NCBI GenBank assembly: GCA_949752735.1
Contig: OX457046.1
Coordinates: 29,683,677 to 29,747,676 of the forward strand
Source: Lumbricus terrestris
Taxonomy: Eukaryota > Annelida > Clitellata > Crassiclitellata > Lumbricidae
DNA length: 64,000 nt
Direction of reading: 5' to 3'
This document shows, one piece after another, positions 40,636 through 53,279 of the stretch (the first letter of the stretch is position 1; each line of letters opens with the position of its first letter). The notes under the pieces are model-generated. The model made no database searches, was not told the origin of the DNA, and saw only the letters and a program-made list of their open reading frames with translations. A program made the position numbers and the translations under genes.

Positions 40636-41400
40636 GAGCAAAAATTGCAATAATCTGATATTAGCAACGCTAAAGGTGAGGTTGATAGTCATTCTAGTTA
40701 TAATGACAGCGAAAGTATAATGACCCCGATAACGATGATGGTAACGATGGTAATCGATTGTGATAATGACAAAAGGAATGCAGATATAGGCCTACAAACG
40801 TGCTAAAAAGTTTCTTAAATATTCATGAGCCCAGTTTGCAATTACATGTTCAAGCGTACATACTCTTACATACTCTTACATACTCTTCTGGTACGTCTTA
40901 TTATAATTTTGACCACGATGATGAGTGATGACGAGAATAAGAATGACGTCAAATTGACATGCAGACCAATGACTATTATTTTCGTTCCCTAATCCAATTG
41001 GTCAAGATTTAATAGCCTGCAAGCAATGTGAAAGATTCATTATTTTGTCAGACAAAATTTTAACTACTTTAACCGTCTTGAGCAGAATAGTGGAAAGTGA
41101 GTTAGTGATAAATGACCTTTATTAAATTTAGCCTTTTATTTTATTGAGCTGACGAGCGCTCTTGCCTTATACACTGCTCAAAAGGACTGCAAACATATTT
41201 GAGAAGGAGAGCATAACACGAGAATGTGTAGGCCTAGTAATACTATAGCAAGACGGGGAAAATTTGTACTAGCGATGCAAGACCATTTTAAGAACAATTT
41301 AAGTTCTATCAGTTAGCATGAAAGCGCATCCTTTATAGCCTAGGAAGCGCGGCGTAATTGCAGCATCGGGGACCGTGTGTGTTGGCTAGGGTCAGGCCAG
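40636..41400. other. No recognised gene
   Basis: Contains three copies of tacatactctt at 40857-40890. Otherwise unremarkable. Confidence 0.4.
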
Positions 41401-41490
41401 GCGTCGTGAGGGTCGGTTAGGGTCAGGTTATGCGTCGTGATGGTCGGTTAGGATCAGGCTGAGCGTCGTGAGGGTCGGTTAGGGTTAGTG
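41401..41490. repeat. 31-bp tandem repeat carrying gttaggg
   Basis: Three units starting gcgtcgtgagggtcggttag, each with a gttagg(g/a)tca segment. Confidence 0.85.
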
Positions 41491-41544
41491 TTAGGACTAG
41501 TGTCGTCATTAGATACTATATACTATACTAAGATATTGTTTATT

Positions 41545-41764
41545 GTTTGTTTGTATGTGCACTTGTTATAGCGCCCCTTCAAGCTCTCTACTAAGAGGCG
41601 CTCCCGACTGCAGAGCGGACACTGCATCGGAGTTTCACGCCGAAGCGCTGAGCCATTGCGAGTGAAGGACTTGCCCAAGGTCCCTACGCGGCGACTTGAG
41701 GTGGATTCGAACCTCGAACCTTCCATCTTCAAGGCAATGACGCCACCACTACACCACCGCACCG
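41545..41764 (-). mobile_element. SINE-A copy
   Basis: Full-length copy: box A-like tggtgtagtgg, box B-like ggttcgaatcc, the ggaccttgggcaagtccttc core, and the tail ending gcgctataacaagtgcacat. Confidence 0.88.
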
Positions 41765-42152
41765 GTCCCCGATACTGCAATTTCGCCGGAAGTGCTCCCT
41801 TCCCACGAAGACGTGGTATAAACATTGATGAAGGTCGTGGACAGGAAACAGCGATTTCTGGAAGAGCTTCCTGTCTACTCAACAGTCAACTCTGCTCCAG
41901 TATATAGATCTTCCCATATGAATGCACCTGCCATCCTATTTAAAAGCTGCTTTAATGCGACCGACTCTACTTTGCGATACAAGTAAATCCACATGGTCGG
42001 GTCGTGCATACACAATTCTTGAACGAAAAGATCGCATGATCATCGCGCTGGTCGCTTGAAAATCCCTCGTTTCGTTTTATGGTCGCTTTATGACTAGGAC
42101 CTGATTTAGGATGAATGCATGCGCTGCTATGAAAAGTAGCCTATAGAAGACC
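41765..42152. other. No recognised gene
   Basis: Spacer between SINE-A and a hAT MITE. Confidence 0.4.
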
Positions 42153-42315
42153 CAGGGGCGGATCCAGGGGCAAATCCGGCCATTTCCCCCGCCCCAGATT
42201 GAGAAACGCCCATAGAACGTGGCCCCCCATTTTGGTTTCAACAGGCTTTCAACAGCAGGTTGCAATAGGCTAAATGACTAAAAAAAATGTCACGAGATTT
42301 TTTGGCAGTGAAAAT

Positions 42316-42360
<45 letters not shown>

Positions 42361-42475
42361 CAATGCAAGTCGAACCAAACGACTAAGAAAGGTCATCAGT
42401 TTTTTTGGGCGAAAGATACAAAATTCCCCAAAATATTGGCCAACCTTCGAAAATTTCTGTATCCGCGCGCCCCTG
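42153..42475. mobile_element. hAT MITE, family 4, with internal (TA)n
   Basis: Ends caggggcggatccagg and atccgcgcgcccctg. Flanks agaagacc and agtagatc match at 6 of 8. A (TA)n of about 40 bp has expanded inside (42317-42357) compared with the sister at 23608. Confidence 0.7.
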
Positions 42476-42991
42476 AGTAGATCCTTATGGTTTTTGCCCA
42501 AATATCGAGTGCAAGTCATCTTAGAGTGACTATAATTATACGGCATAAACTGACACGCAATTGAGTGACGTTGTAACGAATTACGTCATATATAACGTCA
42601 TGTCTGTTGCAGTAAGTTAGTAAGTTTTATCCGGACTTGTTTTATCACAGAAAAGGAGAACAGAACACTAGACTGGTGTACAGCTGCCGTCTCTCTTTAA
42701 CAATTATGCGGCGCAACAAAGTCGCCCTCCTCTTTTATCGGGACTTGGGACTTGCACATCCGAGAAAGACATGGTGGAGTTTTAGTCTCCAAGAAACTTT
42801 TGCAGTCGATTGGTGCAGAAATCATCAATCAATTGTTCTTCCTCCTTTCTCAAATCTGTTTGATGTGTGCCGACGATGAGGGATTTTACGAGATGTCTCC
42901 ATTTCCTTTTGTCTCTGATATTATATATCCAGGGCCGTTCTCATGTCCTTGTTGTTTTCTGCAAAATCGCGTGCCTCACATTTTCCAACTA
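42476..42991. other. No recognised gene
   Basis: A frame of 80-90 codons exists on + (42637-43033) without a known motif. Confidence 0.35.
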
Positions 42992-43030
42992 CAGGGTGGA
43001 CCAAAAACCTTATGTTTTTCGCCCACCCTG
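42992..43030. mobile_element. 39-bp palindromic mariner-type remnant
   Basis: Starts cagggtggaccaaaaac and ends gtttttcgcccaccctg, flanked by TA on both sides (42990-42991, 43031-43032). It looks like an element deleted to little more than its two ends. Confidence 0.65.
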
Positions 43031-43129
43031 TAGTCTCTCGTTGTCTTTCTCGATTCCGTGTGCCCTCGACATGATCATCGGCATAGTTAGCAAGTAATAA
43101 CTGACTAGAAGATAGTATTATATGACTGT

Positions 43130-43436
43130 CAGGGCTTTTCAGTGCGCACTTTTACACACCGGGGTAATTCTAAATGAGGTTGTGCACTTGTGCATCTGCA
43201 AAAACATTTTTGCGCAGTTAAAAAAATAGTTCGAAAAGTTCATTGTCATCCGAATGAAAATAATTTATGCCATGGAGTATGGGAACAGAGAAACATAGAA
43301 AGAGAAAGAGAGAAAAAGAGAGAGACAGAGACAGAGACAGACAGAGAGACGGAGAGAGAAAGAGAGAAAGAGAGAAAGAGACACAGACAGGGGTTGTGCA
43401 CTGTGCAGGTCTAAAAATTCCTCTGCAGAAATCCTG
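43130..43436. mobile_element. hAT MITE, family 3, with internal microsatellite
   Basis: Left end cagggcttttcagtgcgc and right end ctctgcagaaatcctg match family 3. A gagaaagagagacagagac tract (about 43296-43390) has grown inside. No target duplication is seen. Confidence 0.6.
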
Positions 43437-43535
43437 ATAAAATATTGTTACACGATCAACTTCAAATACACAAAGGATTATTATTATTGAACCAAACTTC
43501 AAAGTGTTCACGGTTTCCCATGCAGTAGCCACAAC

Positions 43536-45102
43536 CATAGGCGTAGGGGACATTTCAGGAGTGGGGGGGCAAAAATTTTACTTTTGCCCGAAAAATTAAA
43601 CCCGGAATAATTGACGTCGTGCACATATAGCCATCTCTGTTTTTGCAACCACACCCGGGGACAAGGGCCAATACCCCGGGGCCCGGCCATATTATAGGGA
43701 CCAGGCTGGGTAATTTAAGGCATATAGGCTATATGCAAATTTATTATGTAGCCTATGTATATATTTCTGACGCCTAACCAGTTCAAACTTCACACGAGCA
43801 ACTGATTAAATTCATAATTGTAGATTGTTTTGTATTGTATCTATAGTCATCTACAAAGCGCCTCAGTAAGGTGAACCGTTCAGAGGCGCTAATAGTGCGC
43901 AAAACCGCGTTCGAAGAGGCAAGTTTTAAGATGAGAGAATGAAGAAGAGAGACTGCCACAGATCGAACGCAAGAAGAAAGCTCATTTCAAAGAGAAGGAC
44001 CAATTGAGGCAAATGATCAAGACTGAGCCATAGCAGTTCTAGAAGGCGGAAGCAAGAGTCAAGTCTGTTGGATGAACGAAGTGGAGGGTTGGAGGGAGCT
44101 GAGTGAGGCCTTAGTATAACGTCGGTCAGATATTTGGGGCAAAATCCCGCTGAGCCTTGAAGATCAGAGTGAGGAATTTAGACTGTATGTGAGCACGGAG
44201 AGGAAGCCAATGGGTGGAAAAAGAACAGCGAAAGATCCTGAGACACGTACCTTAAATGAAAATAAGAGGAGCGTGTGCTTTTGGAAATCCTTCCCGTAAT
44301 ATAAGTGAGCTATCAGGTGCAATACCGCACACTTGACAAGAAGAAAAAGATGGTAAATTTTCATAGAACAGACCAAGATCTGCACGTTCAATGTTGATGA
44401 TCGCAAGATTATCGTGTCTATTTTGCCTAATGACCAGTAGAAATTTCAATGTCATTCAGGCAGTGAATTCTGTATTCTGTTGCACCTATAGCTTGCATGC
44501 TGTGAATTTCCCCAAACGCCACGAATAGTCGCAATTTTCGGTCAAATTTTGGCTCTTGAATTTGCTGCGTCTCTAGCCATTATTTGAATTCAGAACTTTT
44601 TCGGGAATTTCTGCCATCTATAGTTGTTGTGAGTTAATATTTAACTCGATTTGGGCAAGATTTTCGGGCAAATTTCGGCTCTTGAATTTGTTTCGATTCT
44701 TGCCATTATTTGCAAAATGCTACCGTGAATTCAGAACTTTTCGGTAATTTCTGCTATCAATGGTTGTTGTGAGTTAATATTTAACTCGTTTCGGGCAAGA
44801 TTTTCGGGCAAATTTCGGCTCTTGAATTTGCTGCGATTCTCGCCATTAAGCTTATTTATAAAATAGCCTACTACCGTGAATTCAGAACTTTTCGGGAATT
44901 TCTGTTAACCATGGTTGCTGTGAGCTAATATCTAACTCGATTCGGGCAAGATGGAACTGGGAGATAATGTGGTCTACTAATGAACTTTGAACTTCAAGAA
45001 GTTTGGTTTATATTTTCCCGGGTCTACTTGCCCGAAAAATCAGACTTGCCCGAAATTTGGGGGGCATTTGCCCCCCCTGGACCCCCGTCTCCTACGCCTA
45101 TG
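43536..45102. mobile_element. Non-autonomous hAT element (1.6 kb)
   Basis: Ends cataggcgtagggga and tctcctacgcctatg, with an exact 8-bp duplication gccacaac (43528-43535, 45103-45110). The interior includes a LINE/SINE tail-like agaggcgct at 43885 and a 140-150-bp tandem repeat. No transposase. Confidence 0.88.
44532..44952. repeat. 140-151-bp tandem repeat, three copies
   Basis: Repeated marks are gttgtgagttaatatttaac (44624, 44764 and a variant near 44915) and gaattcagaacttttcgg. It lies inside the 1.6-kb hAT element. Confidence 0.85.
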
Positions 45103-45110
45103 GCCACAAC

Positions 45111-45579
45111 CTTTGAATGAATCATACGCGGCGTTCAGATAGATAATCCTTTGAGACATGAACATGATTGACATTTTCTGACAACATGAACTCCTGCTAG
45201 ATAGTTTTAACCAATGCTTCCGCTCTGAGAGTTCACAGGGCTTAGGGAACTTGCGGAGTAAACAATGTAATATCTTTGGTAAATTTGCTTGCTGTCCAGG
45301 TATCATCCAAGCCGCAAGACTGCGTATGGCAACGGGCACGATGAGAAAATTAATGGCAATTTTCTTTGATCGAATTTATGTCGTAATTATTATTATGCAC
45401 ATGCATGATGCGACTGAGAGGGCGCTGTATAATTATTGTCAATGTCTTAATACAAATTGCATTTATAAATACTGCACATGTGCATGTTTTGTCGTCCATT
45501 GTGCAACTCCTGTTATAAGCACAGTTATAGTGCACGCATTGAAGGGGCCAGGTCGCGAGTGTGGCGTTCATCAGCGAAG
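45111..45579. other. No recognised gene
   Basis: Open frames up to 120 codons without motif. Confidence 0.35.
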
Positions 45580-45808
45580 TTTGTTTGTTTGCTTGTATTT
45601 GCACTTGTTGTAGCGCCCCTTCAAGCTCCCTACTCAGAGGCGCTCCCGACTACAGAGCGGACACTGCATTGGAGTTTCACGCCGAAGGGCTGAGCAATTG
45701 CGTGTGAAGGAATGGCCCAAGGTCCATACGCGACGAGTTGAGGTGGATTCGAGCCTGCAACCCTTCGGCTGCAAGGTGACGAACGTACCCACTACACCAT
45801 AGCGCCCC
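45580..45808 (-). mobile_element. SINE-A copy
   Basis: Same structure as the copies at 16498 and 41545, with the tail gcgctacaacaagtgcaaat and an A/C-rich end. The head is a little diverged (tggtgtagtgggtacg). Confidence 0.85.
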
Positions 45809-46365
45809 ACAAAGTGTTGCCTTAACGTCGTTGTAAGAACCCGCACTGCTTTCACCCGCTTGGCTTCTGGCATCACCTAAGTCGCAAAAATTATTCCAGG
45901 TATTAGAGGCTGTCAGCTGCAGTAATCCAAGTCTAACAATGGAAGATAATTATTATAATAATTATGATATTAAATATTAAAGTCACCTTCTAGCACCTGC
46001 GCCCACGCGTTCACTACCGTACAATCATCTAGCAGATGGAATTATGATGAGAAAAACTCTCGTCATTAGGATGATATATAAGTTTTCGAATTTGACATTG
46101 GCCTAATGCGGGTTTTTGTACATTTGACTCCTTGATACATTCATTGAAGTATATAAGACACAAAAAATTATGTCATTACCATGTATATACATTGCACACC
46201 AAAATGCGGATAGCAAATTGGCCGAATAAAGAATTATTATTGCTTTCTTTTCTCATTGAAAAGGTATACGCAAAAGATCATGAGGCACAGCTGCATGTTC
46301 TTTGAAGTTGGCACCGTGGAAGAAGATGTACAGGAAGCCATAGAATCAGAGACTGCCACTGTAAT
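45809..46365. other. No recognised gene
   Basis: AT-rich spacer. Confidence 0.4.
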
Positions 46366-46596
46366 CAGTGGCGGCGCCAGGATTTAAGTTTTGGGGAGGG
46401 GTGAATCCTCCCGGAGAAAATTGTCATTTTCATCCTCCAAAATATATTTCTGACGACCTTATTTTAGTCGTTCGGTCGAAAACTTCAGTTTTACATGGCA
46501 AAAGACGGGTGGCCATTTTTTAGGGGGTGGGGGTTAGCCCCCGGATGTCCTTGTTTAGGGGGGCTTAGCCCCCTACACCCTCTGTCGCCGTCACTG
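46366..46596. mobile_element. hAT MITE, family 5 (231 bp)
   Basis: Ends cagtggcggcgccagg and ctgtcgccgtcactg. Flanks actgtaat and actgtagt match at 7 of 8. Confidence 0.8.
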
Positions 46597-46619
46597 ACTG
46601 TAGTCATCATAACCAAGTT

Positions 46620-46912
46620 GTTTCTGTGTATTTCTCTGTGTCTGTGTCTGTGTCTCTCTTTCTATCTCTATGTCTCTCTGTGTATGTTTCTGTCTCTGTT
46701 TCTCTGTGTTTTTGTCTGTGTCTGTGTCTCTGTGTCTGTGTCTCTCTTTCTCTCTCTATGTCTCTCTGTTTATGTCTCTGTCTCTGTGTTTCTCAGTGCC
46801 TGTGTCTGTGTCTGTGTCTCTCTTTCTCACTCTATGTCTCTCTGTGTATGTCTCTGTCTCTGTGTTTCTCAGTGCCTGTGTCTGTGTCTGTGTGTCTTTG
46901 TCTCTTAAATTG
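46620..46912. repeat. TGTCTC hexanucleotide-type array
   Basis: tctgtgtctgtgtctctctt variants with a higher-order period near 110 bp (ctctatgtctctctgtgtat recurs). Confidence 0.95.
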
Positions 46913-47788
46913 AATTGCTTTGATCAGCCATCCAAAAACAACTCCGGTGACTTAGATGACGACTTCTCTGTCGTTAGACTAAATGAGAGGGACTCGAGAT
47001 GACCATGGCCGCTTAAGAATCTCTTTTGAATTTCCTGTGCAATGTATGGTTTAAAATTATTGCCGATCGGACCAGAGATGCTCTGTAGGCGAACGTGCTC
47101 CTTAATGATCTAAGCGAATGAGTGCCTCAAGTTTCTTGATCTAAATTTTTGAACTAGGCTCTAATTCGCTATTCTGCCAAGTAGCTTGTGACATTTGGGT
47201 CTCAATTTTAGATTTGTCCTAATCAAATTGCTTATCCAGAAAAGACATCTTCTCTGTTTGATAAGCGTAACTAAAACGTGCAACTGTCATGTCACTTGAT
47301 TTTAAGATCAGTTGCTGTAGCTCGATTGCTGATGGTTAAACAATACACATGTAATGTCAATGGTATTTAAAGGAACGCTTTGATCTTCTAATAATTAATT
47401 TGCTCATTTCATAACTCATAGGAGCTATATAAGATGTCAATTGTTTTTAAACGACGTACTCGACCTTCTAAAACTTCATCCGTTCGTTTCTGCACCTTCG
47501 AATCGAACAGTTCTATTTCTTCTGATTAATACTTTAATGGTTAGTGTCACTGTATAGGCCTACAGTAATATCAGTTAGAAATGAGAATTATGTCACAATG
47601 CTAGCAGGATGATATTGTTCCTACTTCCTAGTGGGCTTATCCTTTGACACCAATGAGCTGTTACAACAGATGTAGCCTACACTATTGTACATTTACATAA
47701 TGTCTATTCCCCTTGTTAATAAATTTATGTTAAAGTAATATGTTCAGTTGTTCACTGCCATTATTGTATTATGTTTTTAGTTCAGGAC
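46913..47788. other. No recognised gene
   Basis: AT-rich spacer. Confidence 0.4.
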
Positions 47789-47965
47789 AGTGCATAAAGT
47801 GTGGGAAAATAAGTGCCTGGACGCCCCTTACCTTTCCAAAAGAAGTGCCTGGACGCCCCTTACCTTTCCAGTCAGTGCTGGCCAATAAGTGGCAGGACGG
47901 CATTCAGATTTTAAAATAAGTGCATGGACGCCGTCCATGATCGTCCAGGCACACTTTAAGCCCTG
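47789..47965. mobile_element. hAT MITE, family 6 (177 bp)
   Basis: Ends cagtgcataaagtgtg and cacactttaagccctg, with exact duplication gttcagga (47781-47788, 47966-47973). Contains a direct repeat aagtgcctggacgcccctta. Confidence 0.9.
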
Positions 47966-47973
47966 GTTCAGGA

Positions 47974-49325
47974 AATAAACAAAAAGATAAATATATAAAT
48001 AAATATATTAATAATTATTTTAGTAATCAATGAAGCTTATGAATTGAACGTTTCCAACTCTATATAGCAATATACCAGCCCAACCAGCCGACCTTCGTCC
48101 ACGGCATTATACAACCATTGAAGGAAGCCAGACACTTCTATCATGCAGGCACGTGACATTTTCTGCTGATAGACAAACTCCATTCAACTCATCGATTCTC
48201 TTTCAATCGACGTCTACACACAAAAAACGGGTGTCTAACTTGGGGCACAAATAAACGGTCACTGTCAACCTCTCTATCCGTGTCTTCGTCCTTCTGTCTA
48301 TCTCTCCGTCTGCAGTCCCCACACTCCATCTGCTATTCCTCCCGCAGAAAAGCGCATGTTCGCTTCCTATAATAGTAGTAGCCTAATGCCATTAGTAACG
48401 GCCTAATTACAGACGACGTGGCGGCGATGTCTGGATGTCGGGAAAGAAGAAGGAGCCAGCCAAGCGAATTGCATAAGGATCGACTCATTGGTGCCGCAGT
48501 CTGCAGGAAATTATCGTCAGACGTTTTCCGTGCAGAACTCAAGTCCAATGATCATCGTCGTACCATGGATGTAACACACGCGCGACTACGCATACGCATT
48601 TGTATGCATTATTTTGTGCAGGCGATTATGTGCCTGTGTCACGTGATATTTTATCCCTCTGAAAGCTATCCGGGGGGGGGGTAAACCATTCTATCCCTTT
48701 TTTGGAAAAACGTATAATTGAAAATTTTATGCTCTAATCAAAATTTAAAGTGACTCTAATTGTTTTAAGTGTTCTAAGCAATGTTCAGAGAGAGGCAACT
48801 CGAATTTATTTAGTGACTCTGAGTGTTCTTAAGTGTTTAAAATGTTCCAAGTGCTCTAAAACCAGAGTAAAAACATTATCTAGTAGGAAAAAAGGCTACC
48901 TGTTAGTGTGTCATTGTTCAAACAAAGCAGATGGAAATTAATTTGCAAAAATAAATCCACGCGGAAGTGGTTTTTTTCGACTTCTCTTCAATTGAAGGGG
49001 ACACGATTAATACGGGGGATACTCTATTTAGTGACACATGCACAGAGCAACATTAAGCATACATACGGCATACGTCCTCATCATTGTAGGTATACGGTAG
49101 TCGATTCCGTCATCGTTGCGGAGGGTAGGGTTCGACCCTTGACTGATGCTTGTCATTATTAGACAAAGAATCTTGATATTATTATTATATAGATAGGTTA
49201 CTAATAAAGGCCGAATAGAAATGATTCCATGCTGTCCCATCAAAGCAGAGACATGGAGATGGTTATTCGATGGCTCAATAATTATGGGAACAACATCGGC
49301 TGTCGTTTTATTGTGTAGGCCTATG
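47974..49325. other. No recognised gene
   Basis: A GC-richer patch at 48400-48600 carries short frames with no motif. A tRNA-like B box (gggttcgaccc) appears near 49127. Confidence 0.35.
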
Positions 49326-49329
49326 TATG

Positions 49330-49417
49330 CACGCATGTATGTATGTATGTATGTATGTATGTATGTATGTATGTATGTATGTATGTATGTATGTATGTAT
49401 GTATGTATGTATGTATG

Positions 49418-49448
<31 letters not shown>

Positions 49449-49455
49449 GTGTATG

Positions 49456-49486
<31 letters not shown>

Positions 49487-49614
49487 GTATGTATGTATGT
49501 ATGTATGTATGTGTGTATGTATGTATGTATGTATGTGTGTATGTATGCATGTATGTATGTATGTATGTATGTATGTATGTATGTATGTATGTATGTATGT
49601 ATGTATGTATGTGT
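49330..49614. repeat. (ATGT)n array, 285 bp
   Basis: Almost pure atgt repeats with rare aagt and gtgt interruptions. Confidence 0.97.
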
Positions 49615-49809
49615 GCTGGTATACTAGTGTTAGCGTTAGTATGAGTGGCTGAGTGCGTTGTGTGTTAGGTGTGTGTTAATGTTGGTGTTAGTGTGAGTGT
49701 GAGTGAATCGGTGTGAGAGTGTACGTGGTGATTCTCTTCAGTTTCTCATAGTGACCTTCCTGCAGAAGGAATTCTGTAACACATCAGGTCGCTTTAATCC
49801 ATTATATAT

Positions 49810-50080
49810 TTCATTCATTCATTCATTCATTCATCTATCTATCCATCCATACATACATTTATCCATCTATTCATTCATTTATCCATTTATTCACTCATTC
49901 ATTCACTCATTAAATAATTCATTCATTCCTTATTGATTTATTCATTCAATCATTCATCCATTCATCAATTCATTCATCCATCCAATCATTCGTCCATTCA
50001 GTCTTTCATTCATTCGTTCGTTCGTTCGTTCGTTCGATCATACATTCATTCATTTATTCATTCATTCATTCATTCAAGTA
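49810..50080. repeat. (ATTC)n array
   Basis: cattcattcattcatctat variants and cgttcgttcgttcgttcg. Confidence 0.95.
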
Positions 50081-51145
50081 TATATGCAACACCTATTCAC
50101 GGAAACTTCTCAGGGGAGTCAAAAAGAACACTTCAACAGTGCTGTATGTAAATGCTTAACATGCTGCAATCTCAGGAAATTGAATTAAATACTTAACAGC
50201 AATAACTGTTTGTTCAACAATCATTTATTCATAATCATAGACCTACAATAAAGCAATCCATTCCAGTCCGTCAACTTTGATTTCTATAGCGCCAATGTGA
50301 TAATACTGAACGCATCGAGTCGATGCCCGTTGCTAAGCAGAGTCGGGTATGCATGTCCGAATGAAGACAGAATCCGGACGAAAGACAATCGCGACATCGG
50401 AGATGATACGACGGAAATGGTTATGAGCACGCGCAAATATCGTTTGTAAACAAATATCAATGCGCACTGCAGACATTATAGGTCTATCGGTGTTGGCTTT
50501 TCATATTGGCGTTTACCAATCATGGAGACATCGTGGGACAATAGTATGCAGCTTAGTCTTGTAATCGAGCAGCGTTTCCTAAAGTGTGTTCCGCGGAACC
50601 ATAAAGTTCCGTGAGGAGAAATTAAGACGAGAGTTTTTTTGAGGAAGCTGGATAAATTAAGTGTTGCTTGGATATGTTGCTATACATCATAAATATGATT
50701 TCGGTGTGAATACGAGTGTCTAGTATTAACATTATTAATTTTACCTGAGATTCCGGGCGCCCTCACATATAGGGGCATGATGGGGCACTATGCAGTACCC
50801 AGGAAAATTGCCACCTCTTTACTACTACCTTTATTTTAGCAAATTTTCTTGCACTCAAACACTAAATTGCGCCACTAATCATTGGCCTGACAATGATGCA
50901 CAAACTGATACTGAGAAATTTCTTCTATAAGAACCTCCATGGCAAACTTTCATGCATATTCCTAATTTCCTACTCTGCATTTTTCGTGCTATTGCTAAAA
51001 AATGTAACCGTGTCTTTCCTCTTCTGTAAACATAACTGCGGGCGTCCATGTTGAGAACATTATCATACTAAAACTATTTGGAAAGAATAAACTGGCAAGA
51101 ATATGATTCCCAGAGTATACATTAATTTTTGAGCTATTATTACTT
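50081..51145. other. Intergenic with one solo hAT end
   Basis: At 50570 cagcgtttcctaaagtgtgt and tccgcggaacc look like a hAT left terminus. No matching right end or duplication was found. Confidence 0.4.
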
Positions 51146-51147
51146 TC

Positions 51148-51213
51148 GCCACACACACACATACGCACACACACACGCACAGACACACACAGACACACAC
51201 ACGCACACACACG
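51148..51213. repeat. (CA)n microsatellite
   Basis: cacacacacgcacagacaca variants. Confidence 0.95.
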
Positions 51214-51446
51214 TATTATATAATGCATGATTTATACATGTACATGTATGTAGGCCTATTGTATATGCAGGAGCTGTATATGTATAGGCCTATATTTACG
51301 TCTATGAATTCAATTTCACACACACACACACACACGCACACACACACGTATTATATAATGCGTGATTTGCATGACATGTATTGTATATACAGGAGCTGTG
51401 TATGTATAGGTCTATATTTACGTCTATGAATTCAATTTCCCTATTT
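51211..51446. repeat. 135-bp tandem duplication
   Basis: The block from acgtattatataatgc to acgtctatgaattcaatttc occurs at 51211-51317 and 51346-51446, separated by (CA)n. Confidence 0.9.
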
Positions 51447-52020
51447 TCGCCCACGATATATACACCGAAATGTGTGTGCGATATTTTATTCACCCGTTTA
51501 CGGTCAGCGACGAGTTATTCATTATTTCAGCAAAACAAAAAAATCTGCATACATCGCCCATGTCAAGACTCATCTCTGTGGGATTGTTTGAAGAGTCTGC
51601 CCGCCGTGTGTCTAGCTGTCTATAGCCATAGATTGGTCAGAGCGTATAAGCAGCGTTCCATGCCACTCGCCGGCTCGTATATCCCAATGGTCACTTATTT
51701 CAGAGTTTTACATCTCGGGCAATAGCACGGTCCGTTTACACGGGGCCCTTAACTGGCGTGGAACTCGTCCAAAGGGCCAACGGTGGTGAGGGATCACACC
51801 AGAACAATTCATTGAAAAATGTGCAGCAGGGTCGAGGCCATACCCGGTCGTTATATCCACAGTACATTTCCATATTATTTTCTATTACAATTTGCACCTT
51901 AAGTTGCGTCAATGTCTAGTAGGCCTGCACATTGCACAAGGCATCTCCACATAATCAGACCAATGTCGACACATCTATTCGGCATGTATCTATTTATTTT
52001 ATATCTGTGATGCACCCGTT
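51447..52020. other. No recognised gene
   Basis: Spacer with a 114-codon + frame lacking motifs. Confidence 0.35.
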
Positions 52021-52322
52021 CAACAATAGGTAAAGTAAGTAAAGTAAAGTCCTATCCCGTTCCATGAGGAACATAGGGAGGCGCTCATCTCCTTTTCCAT
52101 GGCCCTGAGCCAGCAATGGACGAATCCCAAGGTCCTGGACACGAGGCCAGTGTATCGCAGGACTTGCTGTTTACTTCCCAGCTTACGCCGGTACCAAATT
52201 ATACTGCTTGGTGACAGAGGCACGTGTGCGGGAACAACTTGCCCAAGGTCGTTACCCGGAGTCGAACCCGCAACCTGCCACTCCGAGAGCGGACGCGTTA
52301 CCGGTCTGCCACCAGGTCGCAC
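52021..52322 (-). mobile_element. SINE-B (tRNA-like head)
   Basis: On the minus strand it begins gtgcgacctggtggcagacc, with box A-like tggcagaccgg and box B ggttcgactcc. It reaches the core gaccttgggcaagttgttcc at about 95 bp. Its head resembles tRNA-Arg or a similar tRNA, and its core sequence is like that of SINE-A, while its tail differs. It ends in (ctttactta)-like repeats near 52030. Confidence 0.8.
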
Positions 52323-52359
52323 AATAGGTACAACCGTACAAATGCAAGAAACATGGAGC

Positions 52360-52617
52360 CAGTGGCGTAGACAAGGGGATTTCGGGGTTAATCTCCCATT
52401 GGCCTAGGGAAAAAGTTTTGTTATAAGGTCATTTACCACTTAAATAAGAAAAACAAAGCAATTACTTACAGTAACATTATTGTTTTTCGTACTTTATTCC
52501 CTTTGTTACTTTATTCCCTTTTTATTTACTGTAATACTGTTGGGTTGGTGTCAGAAAGGGCATCCGGCCAGGCACAAAAAACAAATCCCCCATCATAAAT
52601 TCCTGGCTTCGCCACTG
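52360..52617. mobile_element. hAT MITE, family 2 (258 bp)
   Basis: Ends cagtggcgtagac and ggcttcgccactg. Flanks catggagc and catggatc match at 7 of 8. Confidence 0.88.
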
Positions 52618-53279
52618 CATGGATCTCATAAACGTTAACTGCAATAGCTGTATTTAACTGTGTCGACACCACTTATGCCTACACATAATGATGTATTTAT
52701 TTGTGTATATATCCATTGCTAGCTGGAGTACCCGGGCGGTGCCCGGGAGGTTCGGTTATCGCCAATCCAACTCCCACTCGTCCCTTCATTGCGGGCTGCC
52801 CAACCCAGTGAATACCTCTCAGAGGTATATGAAGTGTTGCCCGGTCAATTCGGGTTTGACCTACAAACTTGTATGAGAACGTTTTGCTAAATTTTTCGAA
52901 ACGCTAAAGCGTATCGTTTCAAGGCCTTTAATGGGACACAATGCATTCATGCAAAAATGCATACAAACAGAAGGACAAACTTTCAAAGTTATGGTACAGA
53001 TATTTGGAAAATGCGTGATCATATATATGTGATATATATGATACAATATTATATATATGCATATAGATGTGTGTATGTATATATTATTGACTCTATGCTG
53101 ATGTACGATTGGTCAATAAAACTGACGTTGTGGATGACGTGTTCGTGGACGTGCGTAAATACTCGTCTGCTGGCGTCGAACGGAGCAGACGGACCTTGTC
53201 CTGTCGTCTTTCAGCCACGCGGACTTTGATGTATGGCTGCAGCGGAAGACACGTAGCCAGCCGTCTGTCCGAAGGCCAG
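52618..53279. other. Intergenic, repeat remnant at 52720
   Basis: gctagctggagtacccgggc echoes the phrase near 37704. A + frame at 53109-53280 is open but unrecognised. Confidence 0.35.

Noticed and set aside
49308..49652. YVCM/THIH repeat frames
   Set aside because: Translation of the (ATGT)n array.
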